DNA of 16,652 nucleotides, taken from contig CACZSA010000027.1 of the NCBI GenBank assembly GCA_902783705.1, forward strand, positions 1 to 16,652, given 5' to 3'. The position numbers and the translations under genes are program-made. Each line of letters opens with the position of its first letter. Position 1 is the first letter of the stretch. The stretch comes from an uncultured Ruminococcus sp. (GTDB taxonomy: Bacteria > Bacillota > Clostridia > Oscillospirales > CAG-272). The notes under the pieces are model-generated. The model did not search any database. It worked only from the letters and a program-made list of their open reading frames with translations, and was not told the DNA's origin. Below, piece by piece: positions 8,284-15,865 of the stretch.

Positions 8284-9153
8284 TTACATGCCGTAGTAGA
8301 TCGGCGTGAACGCGATCCTTGCCTTGAGGTAATCCTCGCCCTCCGCCGCGCCGACCGTCACGACCGTCGTCCCCGGCGGGAGCTGGAAGAACGTGCTGTC
8401 CCGCTCAAAGACGAAGACGCGCTCGCCGTTCACCGTGATGGTCTTGCGGCGCGGGCGGGTGTCGATCTCCATCTCGTCGCCGTCCGCGAGGGTCAGGGGA
8501 CAGCGGATGAACTTCTCCCCCGCCGTGATGACCGGAGAGACGACGTCGCCGCCCTCAGCCCGGAAGGTGACCACCACGCCGCACGGTCCGTCGCCGGGAT
8601 TGCGGATCTCGGCCTCGTTCCGCACGCGCAGGAGCCCCGAGACCGTCCCCGCGCCCCGCCAGAGGTTCATGGGACACGCGAAGAGCGGCACCCCGTCGCG
8701 GAACTGCACGCCCGTCGGCTCCGGCTCGCGGAAGAAGACCTCCGGCGCGACGAACGAAAGGGTCGCTTCGAGCGGATGATGGAAGTGCGGACGGCGGAAT
8801 TCCGGCCGCTCGGCGGGGATGACGGTGATCTGCCGCCGCTCGCCGAAGAGCTGCGCGTCGAGGAGCAGGTCCGCGCCGGGATCCATCATCGACACGATCC
8901 GCCGCCGGATCGACTCCGCGTCCTCTTCTTCCCCGTCCCCGACCGTGAACGTCATCGAGAGCTCGCGCTCGGCGAACCGTCTCGTCTCGGCGTACCCGCC
9001 CGCCGTCGAGGCATAGGCGCGCACCCGGACGTCGAAGCCCGCGCACTCAAAGCCGTCGAGTCCGCCCTCGGTGAGCCTGCACGGGGCGTCCGGAGACACC
9101 GTGAGCGTCCGTCCCCGGCTGTCCGTCAGGGTGATCTTGTAGTCATGGGTCAT
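8284..9153 (-). CDS. Distal tail protein (Dit), siphovirus tail component family
   Basis: The 289-residue protein is assigned to ATG 9153, which overlaps the tape measure stop codon as ATGA, a translational-coupling arrangement; the frame is open further upstream but only inside the preceding gene. The N-terminal half (about 25-140) has F-E-C-A-G-F-D-V, the R-x-F-x-E-R-E-L-S-M-T-F stretch and F-V-A-P-E-V-F-F-R-E. The C-terminal half has N-P-G-D-G-P-C-G-V-V-V-T-F (about 185-197) and D-G-D-E-M-E-I-D-T-R (about 224-233), which are hallmarks of Dit proteins with a galectin-like C-terminal domain. Dit forms the hexameric ring joining the tail tube to the tip. The position between tape measure and tail-hub protein is canonical. 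Confidence 0.85.
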   Translation of the reverse strand: MTHDYKITLTDSRGRTLTVSPDAPCRLTEGGLDGFECAGFDVRVRAYASTAGGYAETRRFAERELSMTFTVGDGEEEDAESIRRRIVSMMDPGADLLLDAQLFGERRQITVIPAERPEFRRPHFHHPLEATLSFVAPEVFFREPEPTGVQFRDGVPLFACPMNLWRGAGTVSGLLRVRNEAEIRNPGDGPCGVVVTFRAEGGDVVSPVITAGEKFIRCPLTLADGDEMEIDTRPRRKTITVNGERVFVFERDSTFFQLPPGTTVVTVGAAEGEDYLKARIAFTPIYYGM

Positions 9154-9860
9154 CGGAACATCGCCTCGCTTTCCTTCCGGATGCGTCTCGCCGTGCGGTA
9201 GGGGGAGGCGTCCGTGTCGCGCAGGTAGATGTTCTGCGTCACGGCGCGGCTGTCCCCCGGCTGCTGCACCGGGACGGACCGTCCGCCGCTCCACGTCCCG
9301 CGCATGGCCTCCTCGACGTAGGGCGCGCCGTCCGTGATCCCCTCGGCGATCCCGCGGGAGATCATGACGCCGACCTCGTCCCGCATCAGGCGAGAGGGAG
9401 ACGCGATGGCGTAATACGATTTCACGGCGGCCTCCGCTTCGGCAGACACGGCCCGGATCGCCGCCGTCACCTCCGCCCCCGCCGCACGGACGCCCGCCGC
9501 GACGCCCTGCATCATCGACGCGCCGATCCCAAACCAGCCGCCCCCGGAGAACGCCCCGGACGCCTGGGACGCGATCGCGGAGACAGCAGACGCCACGGCA
9601 GCGCCGCTCTGAGAGACGCCCGACGCGAGCGACTGGCCTGCCGACGCTCCGGCACCCTCCCAGCCCGCTCCGGCGAACGCCGATACGCAGGCCGCGGCCG
9701 CTCCGGCGACGACCGAGACCAGCCCGTCCCCGCCGAGGGATGCCGAGAGCGCCGATACGATCCGCGGACCGACGGCGGAAAGCTCGGATTCCAGCGACGC
9801 GAGGGACTGCATGAACGACGCCGTGTCCAGTCCCACGCCGATGGTTACGGAACCATCCAT
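9150..9860 (-). CDS. Tail tape measure protein, unusually short
   Basis: The 236-residue protein starts at ATG 9860 with AAGGAGG eight bases upstream, inside the end of the Gp15 gene. The sequence is rich in Ala, Gly and Ser. The C-terminal half has the typical tape measure signature A-S-P-S-R-L-M-R-D-E-V-G-V-M-I-S-R-G-I (153-171) followed by a G-I-T-D-G-A segment, and the terminal region resembles the ends of tape measure proteins. The gene order Gp15 - this gene - Dit agrees. Ordinary siphophage tape measures have some 600-1500 residues, so this one is far shorter without any visible internal frameshift. At roughly 1.5 angstrom per residue it would set a tail of about 35 nm. Most of residues 45-130 are Ala/Gly/Ser-rich helix with hydrophobic stretches. 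Confidence 0.8.
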   Translation of the reverse strand: MDGSVTIGVGLDTASFMQSLASLESELSAVGPRIVSALSASLGGDGLVSVVAGAAAACVSAFAGAGWEGAGASAGQSLASGVSQSGAAVASAVSAIASQASGAFSGGGWFGIGASMMQGVAAGVRAAGAEVTAAIRAVSAEAEAAVKSYYAIASPSRLMRDEVGVMISRGIAEGITDGAPYVEEAMRGTWSGGRSVPVQQPGDSRAVTQNIYLRDTDASPYRTARRIRKESEAMFR

Positions 9861-9863
9861 TGT

Positions 9864-10412
9864 TTATACCTCCTTATAGTCCAGTGATTCGGGCCGTCCG
9901 AGCCGCACGGACCGCTTTGCCCGCCGGACCTCGCGCCGCACCCGGTCGTCTTCGATCCCGGCGGGATCGAGCGCGCGCAGCCGGACGGCCCGCATGAAGG
10001 GGGATTCCGGCGGCAGCCCGCGCAGCAGGGCGAGGAACACCCACCAGTGCATCCGCGCCGCCGTCAGATCGATCCCGTACGCCGCGCGGAAGGACGCGAG
10101 GATCCGCTCCCCGTCCTCCATGAAGTCGAACAGCTCCTCCCGCGGCGCCTCCCCCGCCTCTCCGTCCTCCGGGACCGCATCGCCGCCGGACGCGAAGGTC
10201 AGCAGCGCGCGGGTCACGCGGTCCCGCTCGTCGGGCTTCTCCGCCCCGGGGATCTCCCGGCACACGATCCGGGCGGCGACGGCGGGCTTGACGGCCTCCG
10301 GGACCTCCGGGTCGGCGAGGAGGCGGTAGAACAGGATCCACCGCCTGAAATCGACGTGCACCGGGATCCCGTTCGCCGCGTCCGGCAGGGGCTCCCACAT
10401 CCAGCCGCGCAT
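9864..10412 (-). CDS. Phage Gp15-family tail assembly protein
   Basis: The 182-residue protein starts at ATG 10412, overlapping the preceding stop by one base (TGATG). The open frame extends upstream to 10550, but that part lies inside the preceding gene and does not resemble a Gp15 protein. Characteristic parts are W-I-L-F-Y-R-L-L-A-D-P-E near the N-terminus, F-D-F-M-E-D-G-E-R-I-L-A-S-F in the middle and the aromatic M-H-W-W-V-F-L-A-L-L motif, all typical of the bacteriophage Gp15 family. The C-terminus is basic. In related phages this gene and the one before it lie between tail tube and tape measure, where tail assembly chaperones are encoded. The chaperone role is inferred from position. 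Confidence 0.85.
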   Translation of the reverse strand: MRGWMWEPLPDAANGIPVHVDFRRWILFYRLLADPEVPEAVKPAVAARIVCREIPGAEKPDERDRVTRALLTFASGGDAVPEDGEAGEAPREELFDFMEDGERILASFRAAYGIDLTAARMHWWVFLALLRGLPPESPFMRAVRLRALDPAGIEDDRVRREVRRAKRSVRLGRPESLDYKEV

Positions 10413-10825
10413 CAGCCGGCCTCCCCGGGGAGATCGAAGCCGAGGACGCCGAGCGTATCCGCCATGGAGCCGTAGCGTTCCTCGGCCTCCCGGCGCGCCT
10501 GGTCCAGCCGTTCGAGCTCTCCCGCCGCGTATGCGGTGAACGAGGCCCATGCGGACCCGTGCTCCTCGAGGCTCTGCCGCCCGCCGAAGAGGGTGAGGAC
10601 CGCCTCCTCCCCGAACAGGGCGGCGAAGAATGCCTCCACGAGCGCGCAGTACTGTGCGGCGTCCGAGGCCAGCGCATCCAGACCGCCGCCGGGGGCTTCG
10701 GGTGCGCTTTTCGCCGGGATCCCCGCCTTGACCCGCCGCACCGCCTCGGCGATCCTCGCGATGCAGCGGGCGTCCGTGATGTCGAAGGGGAATTCATGCC
10801 CCTTCCACTGAAAGCGGCCTGCCAT
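10412..10825 (-). CDS. DUF6673-type phage protein, putative tail assembly chaperone
   Basis: The 137-residue protein starts at ATG 10825; only one base separates it from the tail tube stop (TGATATG), suggesting coupled translation. It opens with F-Q-W-K-G-H-E-F-P-F-D-I-T-D, then an alpha-helical middle with a short Gly/Pro break (about 41-49) and F-F-A-A-L-F-G near the centre. The C-terminal 40 residues look like a helix rich in Glu, Ala and Arg. I assign it to the DUF6673 group that precedes Gp15 in many Firmicutes phages. It probably acts with Gp15 as the chaperone pair for the tape measure. No canonical slippery heptamer is visible in the overlap, so they appear to be separate proteins. 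Confidence 0.75.
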   Translation of the reverse strand: MAGRFQWKGHEFPFDITDARCIARIAEAVRRVKAGIPAKSAPEAPGGGLDALASDAAQYCALVEAFFAALFGEEAVLTLFGGRQSLEEHGSAWASFTAYAAGELERLDQARREAEERYGSMADTLGVLGFDLPGEAG

Positions 10826-10826
10826 A

Positions 10827-11309
10827 TCAGGCCTTCTTCGTCCAGACGCCGCTCGACGGCACGAACGTGCCCTCTTCGATGTCGCCGACGCCCTTCATCG
10901 TTCCGGTGTAGACCAGCGCGTCCGTCCCCTTGCCGCTCTCGTCCGGGATGACGGAATACTGTCTCCGGTAGGCCTTATAGCGTCCCGGGACCGTGTCCGC
11001 GTCGAAGAGATCGACCGTCAGGACGTCGACCTTCGCGTCCTCGCCCACGAGCTCCGCGTCCGCGATCCGGCGCAGCCGCTCGATGACCGGATTCGCGGTG
11101 TAGACCTCGAACTCGTAGTCGATCACCGGGGCGTATCCCGTCACGTCCGTGCGCTTGGTGTACTCGTGGATGTAGCGCCGCTGATAGCTCACCGCGTTCT
11201 TCGATTCCGCGAACTCGGTGAAGCCCTCGCCGATCCGGCTCCAGACGGGATCCTGCGCCGTTCCGGTGTTCATGTAATGCTGCCTGTCGGCTCTTTTTAC
11301 AATCGCCAT
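10827..11309 (-). CDS. Phage major tail (tube) protein
   Basis: The 160-residue protein starts at ATG 11309 after AGGAGG. It has the features of Firmicutes siphophage tail tube proteins: an N-terminal M-A-I-V-K-R-A-D, a W-S-R-I-G-E-G-F-T-E-F segment (about 24-34), S-Y-Q-R-R-Y-I-H-E, then Y-E-F-E-V-Y-T-A-N-P-V and a terminal Y-T-G-T-M-K-G-V-G-D element close to the C-terminus. It would form stacked hexameric rings around the tape measure. The context (tail terminator upstream, chaperones downstream) is canonical. No C-terminal Ig-like extension is present. Confidence 0.85.
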   Translation of the reverse strand: MAIVKRADRQHYMNTGTAQDPVWSRIGEGFTEFAESKNAVSYQRRYIHEYTKRTDVTGYAPVIDYEFEVYTANPVIERLRRIADAELVGEDAKVDVLTVDLFDADTVPGRYKAYRRQYSVIPDESGKGTDALVYTGTMKGVGDIEEGTFVPSSGVWTKKA

Positions 11310-11322
11310 GATTTCCTCCTGT

Positions 11323-11799
11323 TTAGTTTTCGTGCTCGTCCGGTGCGTCTGAAGACGGGTCCGCAGACAGGTCCTCCGGCTTGTCCTTCGGACAGAACAC
11401 CGTCAATACGTACGCCGCGCGGTATTCCTCGTCGCCGTTCTCATAGACGGCGGATTTCGACGGTCCGCCCGCCTCCGTCACCTCGCCCCGGATCCATTCG
11501 CCGCCCTCGATCTCCGGCTCAAAGACCGGAATGAGATGCGTCCGCACGTACTGCCCGAGGATGCGGAAGAAATCCACCGCCCCGAGCCGGTCCGAGACGG
11601 CGTATCCGCGGCACCGGACGCGCACCTCGAAGGGCACCGCCAGCCTCCGCGAGCCGTCGACATAGGTCCGCGCCGCCGTCATGCCGCCCGTGAGCCGCAC
11701 CGTCGCCGCGCCCTCCCGCCATGCCTCCGGGACAAAGGGGACCGTTCCCGATCCGCCGAACCATTCCGCAAGCCGCGCGGGAATCGTCAATACTTCCAT
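11323..11799 (-). CDS. Minor capsid 3 type protein, putative tail terminator
   Basis: The 158-residue protein starts at ATG 11799 and overlaps the preceding gene by 13 bases. GGGAGG, within that gene's last codons, serves as ribosome binding site. The motifs are V-D-G-S-R-R-L-A-V-P-F-E-V-R-V-R (about 47-62), D-F-F-R-I-L-G-Q-Y-V and Y-R-A-A-Y-V-L-T-V-F, consistent with the phage minor capsid protein 3 family, whose members correspond to tail-completion or tail-terminator proteins. The final 20 or so residues are acidic and low-complexity, probably disordered. The location immediately before the tail tube gene supports a terminator role. Confidence 0.75.
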   Translation of the reverse strand: MEVLTIPARLAEWFGGSGTVPFVPEAWREGAATVRLTGGMTAARTYVDGSRRLAVPFEVRVRCRGYAVSDRLGAVDFFRILGQYVRTHLIPVFEPEIEGGEWIRGEVTEAGGPSKSAVYENGDEEYRAAYVLTVFCPKDKPEDLSADPSSDAPDEHEN

Positions 11800-12209
11800 G
11801 CCATTCTGCCTCCCGTGTTGTTCTGAATGCCGCCGTTTTCGTTCGGTCCGGCGTCCGCCCGTCCGTTCACCGCCTCCTGTGCCGCGGCGATCCAGGCGGG
11901 GCCGTCCGACGCCTTTGCCGCCTCAAACCACCGCGCCGTCGCCAGCGGATGGATCCTGCGGCTGAACGTCCGGTCGGCGTAATAGCACTCCCCGGCATAG
12001 GGAGCCGTCCACCGGACCGCGCACGTCCCGTCGTCTCCCACCTCGAGCGTGACCGAGGAGGCGAGCCGCCCGGTCCGGTAAGGGACGTAGGGCTCCGAGG
12101 AGCGGATGACCGCCTCCCCGAGAACCTGTCCCACCGCCGGACCGAGCGATGCCAGCCGCCGCGCGATCCCGCCGACATTTTCTTCTGTTACCGCCGCCGT
12201 GATCCGCAT
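11787..12209 (-). CDS. Minor capsid 2 type neck protein
   Basis: The 140-residue protein starts at ATG 12209, with GAGGTG overlapping the end of the upstream gene. It carries the minor capsid 2 signature: Y-V-P-Y-R-T-G-R-L-A-S-S-V (about 41-53), W-T-A-P-Y-A (about 67-72), then C-Y-Y-A and H-P-L-A-T-A-R-W-F-E-A-A-K (about 87-99). This pattern (a P-Y-x-T-G-x-L element followed by P-Y-A and W-F-E-x-A) is shared with HK97 gp10-like proteins, which join head and tail. It probably sits in the neck and interacts with the tail terminator encoded next. The C-terminal 30 residues are Gly/Asn-rich. Confidence 0.8.
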   Translation of the reverse strand: MRITAAVTEENVGGIARRLASLGPAVGQVLGEAVIRSSEPYVPYRTGRLASSVTLEVGDDGTCAVRWTAPYAGECYYADRTFSRRIHPLATARWFEAAKASDGPAWIAAAQEAVNGRADAGPNENGGIQNNTGGRMAWKY

Positions 12210-12213
12210 CGCG

Positions 12214-12561
12214 TCACCTCAGCGTCAGCCGCACATGCGCCGCTCCGGATGCCGGGGAGGCTTGGGCATTGTCCGCCGCCTCGACCCGGAGCACCCGCTC
12301 ATCCGCCTCCCCGGCCCGCAGAACGACGAGGTCGCCCGCGCGGTACGCCGGAGGGGGAGCGGGATGGCCCTCCCCGTCCGCGCAGGTACTCAGACCGGGG
12401 AAGAACCAGAGATGCGTTGTGCCGTCCTCGGGACGCTCGGGATCCGACGCGCGGCGTTCGCGGACGAGGACCCCCATGAGGGAGAAATCCTCGTAGTCCG
12501 CATCCCACCCCGCCGCGTCTCCCCGAAAGGAGCGGTAGAGCGCCGTATCCGAAAAGATCAT
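12214..12561 (-). CDS. Putative head-closure (stopper) protein
   Basis: The 115-residue protein starts at ATG 12561 with GGGAGG upstream. I do not recognise a family with certainty. It contains F-R-G-D-A-A-G-W-D-A-D-Y near the N-terminus, a central T-T-H-L-W-F-F-P-G and D-L-V-V-L-R-A-G-E, and a predicted beta-rich C-terminal half ending V-R-L-T-L-R. The W-F-F-P-G and G-D-x-V-V patterns are what I would expect from a small minor capsid or head-closure protein of a siphophage, and the gene lies exactly where such proteins are encoded, between the connector and the neck protein. Only four bases separate its stop from the next start. Confidence 0.65.
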   Translation of the reverse strand: MIFSDTALYRSFRGDAAGWDADYEDFSLMGVLVRERRASDPERPEDGTTHLWFFPGLSTCADGEGHPAPPPAYRAGDLVVLRAGEADERVLRVEAADNAQASPASGAAHVRLTLR

Positions 12562-12577
12562 GCCGCGCCTCCCTTCT

Positions 12578-12874
12578 TCATACCCACCGGGTGAGGAGTC
12601 CCGCGCCCGTCAGGATCGCCGCCGCCTCGGGGGAGACTGCCTCCCCCCGCAGAGCGACCCGCCCGGACCCGGAATCCGCCTCCCGATAGGTCACGCGCAC
12701 ATCCCCGACCGCCTCGGAGGAGACCGCGCCGGACCGCTTTCCCGCGCCGCTCTCCGAGAACCGGGCCTGCGCCTCGACGGCTGCCTCGAACGCCTCCCGC
12801 TGCGCCTCCGTCATGTCGTCCGGCACGAGGGGCCAGAGGAGGCCAAGGATCGTGTACTCGCTCGCGCGCTTCAT
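12578..12874 (-). CDS. Putative head-tail connector (adaptor) protein
   Basis: The 98-residue protein starts at ATG 12874, seven bases after AAGGAG. It is predicted mostly helical: an N-terminal segment with D-D-M-T-E-A-Q-R-E-A-F-E-A-A-V-E-A-Q, a Gly/Ser-rich middle, and a final E-A-A-A-I-L-T-G-A-G-L-L-T-R-W. The layout (helices, exposed linker, terminal helix with L-x-x-x-G-L) fits the small adaptor proteins that bind the portal. The gene directly follows the major capsid gene, the usual place for an adaptor. Sequence evidence alone would not establish the function. Confidence 0.65.
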   Translation of the reverse strand: MKRASEYTILGLLWPLVPDDMTEAQREAFEAAVEAQARFSESGAGKRSGAVSSEAVGDVRVTYREADSGSGRVALRGEAVSPEAAAILTGAGLLTRWV

Positions 12875-12907
12875 CGCCGCACTCCTTTGTCTGCTCCGTC
12901 AGACGCC

Positions 12908-13999
12908 TTACGCGCCGATGGAGTAGCGGACGGCAAGCGCGGGATCGATGGTCTTGAAGGCGTAGAGCACGTCCATCGAGAGCATCTCGCGCTTGTACTT
13001 CATGTCGTAGCCGCGCACCACGCGGAGGGAGATGCCGTTGAAGGTGGTGACGTACGACTCGACGCCCGCCGGAGCCGCGAGCGGACGGGACACGAAGGCG
13101 AACGCGTTCGGATGGAACACGAGGTTCGCCGTGTGCTTGCCGATCAGCGTGATCGCCGCGTTCGCCGCGCAGGTGACCTTCGGGTAGACGGAGACCGTGA
13201 TGACCGCGCCGCTCTGCACGCCGTCCGCAGTCGCCGTGTAGACACGGTCGCCGATCTTCAGAAGGTCGCCGCGCTGGATGGGACCGCCGCCCGTGACCGT
13301 CATCGCGAGGGCGTCGGACGCGGTGTGCGCGGAGGCCGCCTTGAGGGTGCCGTCGAACTCGCTCTCATGCGTTGCAACGGCCTGGGAGGTGTAGTTTTCG
13401 ATGCCGAAGACCTTGCCGATCGCGCCGGTGCGCAGGGCGGTGTTGGAGCCGCACTTCTCCGCGTTCACGACGGCGGGGATCTGCTTCAGCGCGCGCGCCG
13501 CGGACGGGGACCAGACGGCGTAGCGATTGCCCGCGGGGACGCGTCTCTCGTCGAGGATGCAGGCCGCCTCCGCGAAATCGTCGAGGGAGACCTCGTGCGC
13601 CTCCTTCACGACGCCGGGGATGTCCTTGTAGAGCGCGAGCCCTTCGGCGTTGATCTTCTGCGCGAGGGCCGCCGCCGCGGGTTCGATGAAGGTCTTGACG
13701 ACGGAGTCAAAGTCGCACGCCGCCTCGATCGCGCCGACCTGCATGTCGACGGTCGCGAGGTGGTCGAGCTTCACGTCGACGAGATTCGGGCGGAGCGTGC
13801 CGGGGGTGACGCCGTCCTCTTCGTTGAAGTCGGTGGCCTCGAGCTTCACCGGGCAGCGGACGGAGACGACGTCTCCCTGCTTCGCCGCCGGGGCGTCCGC
13901 GGTCTCGCGGTAGATGAGGTTCGGGAAGACGAGATTGTCGCACAGGAACGGAAGCGCCTCGCGCGCCACTCTCTTGACCGAAAAATCGAAGTTTGCCAT
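12908..13999 (-). CDS. Major capsid protein, P22 coat protein (gp5)-like
   Basis: The 363-residue protein starts at ATG 13999. The N-terminal R-E-A-L-P-F-L-C-D-N-L-V-F-P-N-L (about 13-28), then G-D-V-V-S-V-R-C-P-V-K-L-E-A-T-D (about 42-57) are hallmarks of the P22 coat protein family, which has the HK97 fold. Residues about 160-250 include the A-S-A-H-T-A-S-D-A-L region and an inserted beta-rich domain (Q-R-G-D-L-L-K-I-G-D-R-V-Y), consistent with the insertion domain of this family. The C-terminal part has N-L-V-F-H-P-N-A-F-A-F-V-S-R-P-L and a final D-V-L-Y-A-F-K-T-I-D. It is shorter than P22 gp5 (430 residues). It directly follows a scaffold gene. Coat of this type paired with an A118-type portal and a siphovirus tail is known in Firmicutes prophages. 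Confidence 0.88.
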   Translation of the reverse strand: MANFDFSVKRVAREALPFLCDNLVFPNLIYRETADAPAAKQGDVVSVRCPVKLEATDFNEEDGVTPGTLRPNLVDVKLDHLATVDMQVGAIEAACDFDSVVKTFIEPAAAALAQKINAEGLALYKDIPGVVKEAHEVSLDDFAEAACILDERRVPAGNRYAVWSPSAARALKQIPAVVNAEKCGSNTALRTGAIGKVFGIENYTSQAVATHESEFDGTLKAASAHTASDALAMTVTGGGPIQRGDLLKIGDRVYTATADGVQSGAVITVSVYPKVTCAANAAITLIGKHTANLVFHPNAFAFVSRPLAAPAGVESYVTTFNGISLRVVRGYDMKYKREMLSMDVLYAFKTIDPALAVRYSIGA

Positions 14000-14023
14000 G
14001 AAATGTACCAGCCTTTCTTTGAA

Positions 14024-14473
14024 TTAGAGTTTCTTGACCGCGCGGTAGTATTCCGCGTCGCTCATGGTGTCGGGATCCGGCGCGGCCTCGGTGTGGCGCA
14101 TCCCGCTCGAGAAGCGCACGCCGGAGGTCGCCGGGGCAGACGGTGCGGGGGCGGGCCGCTCGTCCGGCTCGAAGAGGTAGGGATCGCTGCGGCGCAGATC
14201 GTCGAGCTGCTCCGCGATGCCGTGCGCGCCGTCCTCTCCGACCGTCACGCGGTCCATGTCGATGATCTTCGAGACGATCGAGCGGTTCCGCACCTTCGCC
14301 CGGTCGAGCTCTCGCTCCAGCGCGGCGGACCGGCGGACGTCGTTGAGCTGACGGGCGAATTCGGCCTTCGCCGCGCCGACGTCTCCGTATTCGAGCCCGG
14401 CGGCCTTCATCCGCTCGCAGAGCTCGGCGTAGGTGAGCCGCTCCTCGCCGAAGAGCTCCATGAGATCAGGCAC
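14024..14473 (-). CDS. Phage scaffold protein, minor structural protein GP20-like
   Basis: The 149-residue protein is assigned to GTG 14473, 8 bases after GGAGG; the more upstream GTG at 14482 lies within that site and the ATG at 14461 is 20 bases away. The start overlaps the portal stop by 8 bases. It begins P-D-L-M-E-L-F-G-E-E-R-L-T, then a long Ala/Glu/Arg/Lys-rich coiled coil (about 25-60), and D-R-V-T-V-G-E-D-G plus G-I-A-E-Q-L-D-D-L-R-R-S-D-P-Y-L-F-E (about 75-104), the signature of GP20-type scaffolds. The C-terminal part is Pro/Ala-rich then basic (R-A-V-K-K-L), typical of the capsid-binding end. It would direct assembly of the P22-like coat. No protease gene accompanies it. Confidence 0.85.
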   Translation of the reverse strand: MPDLMELFGEERLTYAELCERMKAAGLEYGDVGAAKAEFARQLNDVRRSAALERELDRAKVRNRSIVSKIIDMDRVTVGEDGAHGIAEQLDDLRRSDPYLFEPDERPAPAPSAPATSGVRFSSGMRHTEAAPDPDTMSDAEYYRAVKKL

Positions 14474-15842
14474 AGCCCTCACCTCCGATCCATTTCTTCC
14501 GGTACTCCTCGACCGAGAGCACGCCCGCCGCGAGCTCGCGCAGATCGCGTTCCCGCTGGCTTTCGGTGTCGGTGAAGTAGGAGTCGTCGAACCGGACGCG
14601 GATCTCGGCCCCCTCGTCGACCGGGAGTCCGATCACCCGCGCCGCGCACCAGAGAAGCGCCCGGACCGCGCCGGCGAGGAACCGCTCGACGTTCTTCTGA
14701 TGCTTCGCCATGTTCTGGCGCATGTCCTGCCGCTCGCCCATGTACTGCGTCGCCGTCAGCCGCGCCCTGCCCTCGGCGTCGGAGAAGGTGTAGTGATGCG
14801 CACCCAGTCCGCAGCGGAACGAGAGGTAGTTGAGCTGGCACTGGACGGCCTCGGCGTTCTCGGCGGACCGCAGCTCGGGGTTGTGCTCCGCGATCATCGG
14901 GTGATCGGCGATGTCGGTGTCCCCGACGGTCACGAAGAGCTGCTGCGCCACGTCGTCGGGGGTGAGGATGTTGCCCCACTCGTCCCGGCTGACGAGGGTC
15001 TGGTTGAGGAAGACCTTCTTCCCGCCGAGCTTGATGTCGCGGCAGAAATTGTTGAAGGCCAGATCCACGCCCTTGAGGCAGTCGATCGCGTCGGCGTAGA
15101 CGGACATGCCGAGCCCGCACGCCCCCTCGGCGGAGGAGACGATGTTTGGCGTGAGGATCGAGAAGAGCGGGCGGGGAGAACCCGTGCGGATCTCGGGCGG
15201 GCATCCGGGGGGATTCTTCTCCCGCTCGAGCCGTCCCTCGCGGCGCACGAAGAACTCGTTGCGGATGACGTAGCCGTCGGCCTCGCGGGTGTGCAGCTCG
15301 AGGTAGACGGTCTCCTCGCCGCGCCGGATGCCCTCGGAGACGAAGGCGGCCTCGGTGATCTCCCCGCATTCGACGCTGAGGGGGACCACGTGATCGGCGT
15401 CGAGGAATTCGAAGGAGATGCCCGGGGGATTGTCGGGCGAGGCGGCGAGGCGTCCCTCCTCATCGAGCTCCCCGGAGAGGCGGAGGATGGCGGCTCCGGT
15501 CCCGACGGCGAAGGCGCGCTCGACGAGGCGGTTGGCCTGCCGCATGAAGTCGGTTTTCGCGAAGACGGAGGAGACGAAGGCTGCCCCGGCGGGATCGGCG
15601 ATATCGACGGCGGTGCGGTCGTTGAGGAGGAGGGAGGCCCAGTCCTCGGCGACCTTTTTCGCCATGTTCATGCGGTAGAGCTGCCGGCGGACGCTGTGTC
15701 CGGCGACGGTGTTTTCGGTGAACTCATGGAAGGAGCGGTCATGCCCGCGCCACCACGCATCCCAGGTGGCGATGCGGCGGTAATATTCCAGCGCGGGAAT
15801 GGGGAATCGCGCTTCCAGAAGCGCAAGAACTTCTGCGTTCAT
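14466..15842 (-). CDS. Phage portal protein, A118/SPP1 Gp6-like
   Basis: The 458-residue protein forms the dodecameric ring through which DNA passes. It is taken to start at ATG 15842. The N-terminal W-D-A-W-W-R-G-H-D (27-35) and N-M-A-K-K-V-A-E-D-W-A-S-L-L-L-N (59-74) are characteristic, as are F-L-D-A-D-H-V-V-P (146-154), N-I-V-S-S-A-E-G-A-C-G (233-243), the tunnel-helix region T-A-T-Q-Y-M-G-E-R-Q-D-M (363-374) with K-H-Q-K-N-V-E (380-386), and the C-terminal R-F-D-D-S-Y-F-T-D-T (417-426). The frame stays open upstream to 16202, but that extension is not phage-like and lies in structured non-coding DNA. The Shine-Dalgarno spacing is long (15 bases). No large terminase gene precedes it in this window. 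Confidence 0.88.
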   Translation of the reverse strand: MNAEVLALLEARFPIPALEYYRRIATWDAWWRGHDRSFHEFTENTVAGHSVRRQLYRMNMAKKVAEDWASLLLNDRTAVDIADPAGAAFVSSVFAKTDFMRQANRLVERAFAVGTGAAILRLSGELDEEGRLAASPDNPPGISFEFLDADHVVPLSVECGEITEAAFVSEGIRRGEETVYLELHTREADGYVIRNEFFVRREGRLEREKNPPGCPPEIRTGSPRPLFSILTPNIVSSAEGACGLGMSVYADAIDCLKGVDLAFNNFCRDIKLGGKKVFLNQTLVSRDEWGNILTPDDVAQQLFVTVGDTDIADHPMIAEHNPELRSAENAEAVQCQLNYLSFRCGLGAHHYTFSDAEGRARLTATQYMGERQDMRQNMAKHQKNVERFLAGAVRALLWCAARVIGLPVDEGAEIRVRFDDSYFTDTESQRERDLRELAAGVLSVEEYRKKWIGGEGCA

Positions 15843-15857
15843 GATGTGATTGGAAAT

Positions 15858-15865
15858 CCTCCTTT
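15858..15865 (-). promoter_or_regulatory. Shine-Dalgarno site of the portal gene with long spacing
   Basis: AAAGGAGG on the - strand ends 15 bases before the ATG at 15842. This is longer than the usual 5-9, while the other genes of the operon have normal spacing. No better in-frame start codon lies between. Structure in the transcript could shorten the effective distance. Confidence 0.55.

Noticed and set aside
10412..10550. Programmed -1 frameshift joining the DUF6673 and Gp15 genes
   Set aside because: The Gp15 frame is in the -1 phase and open through the overlap, but I see no canonical slippery heptamer, and a TGATG junction explains expression by coupled initiation.
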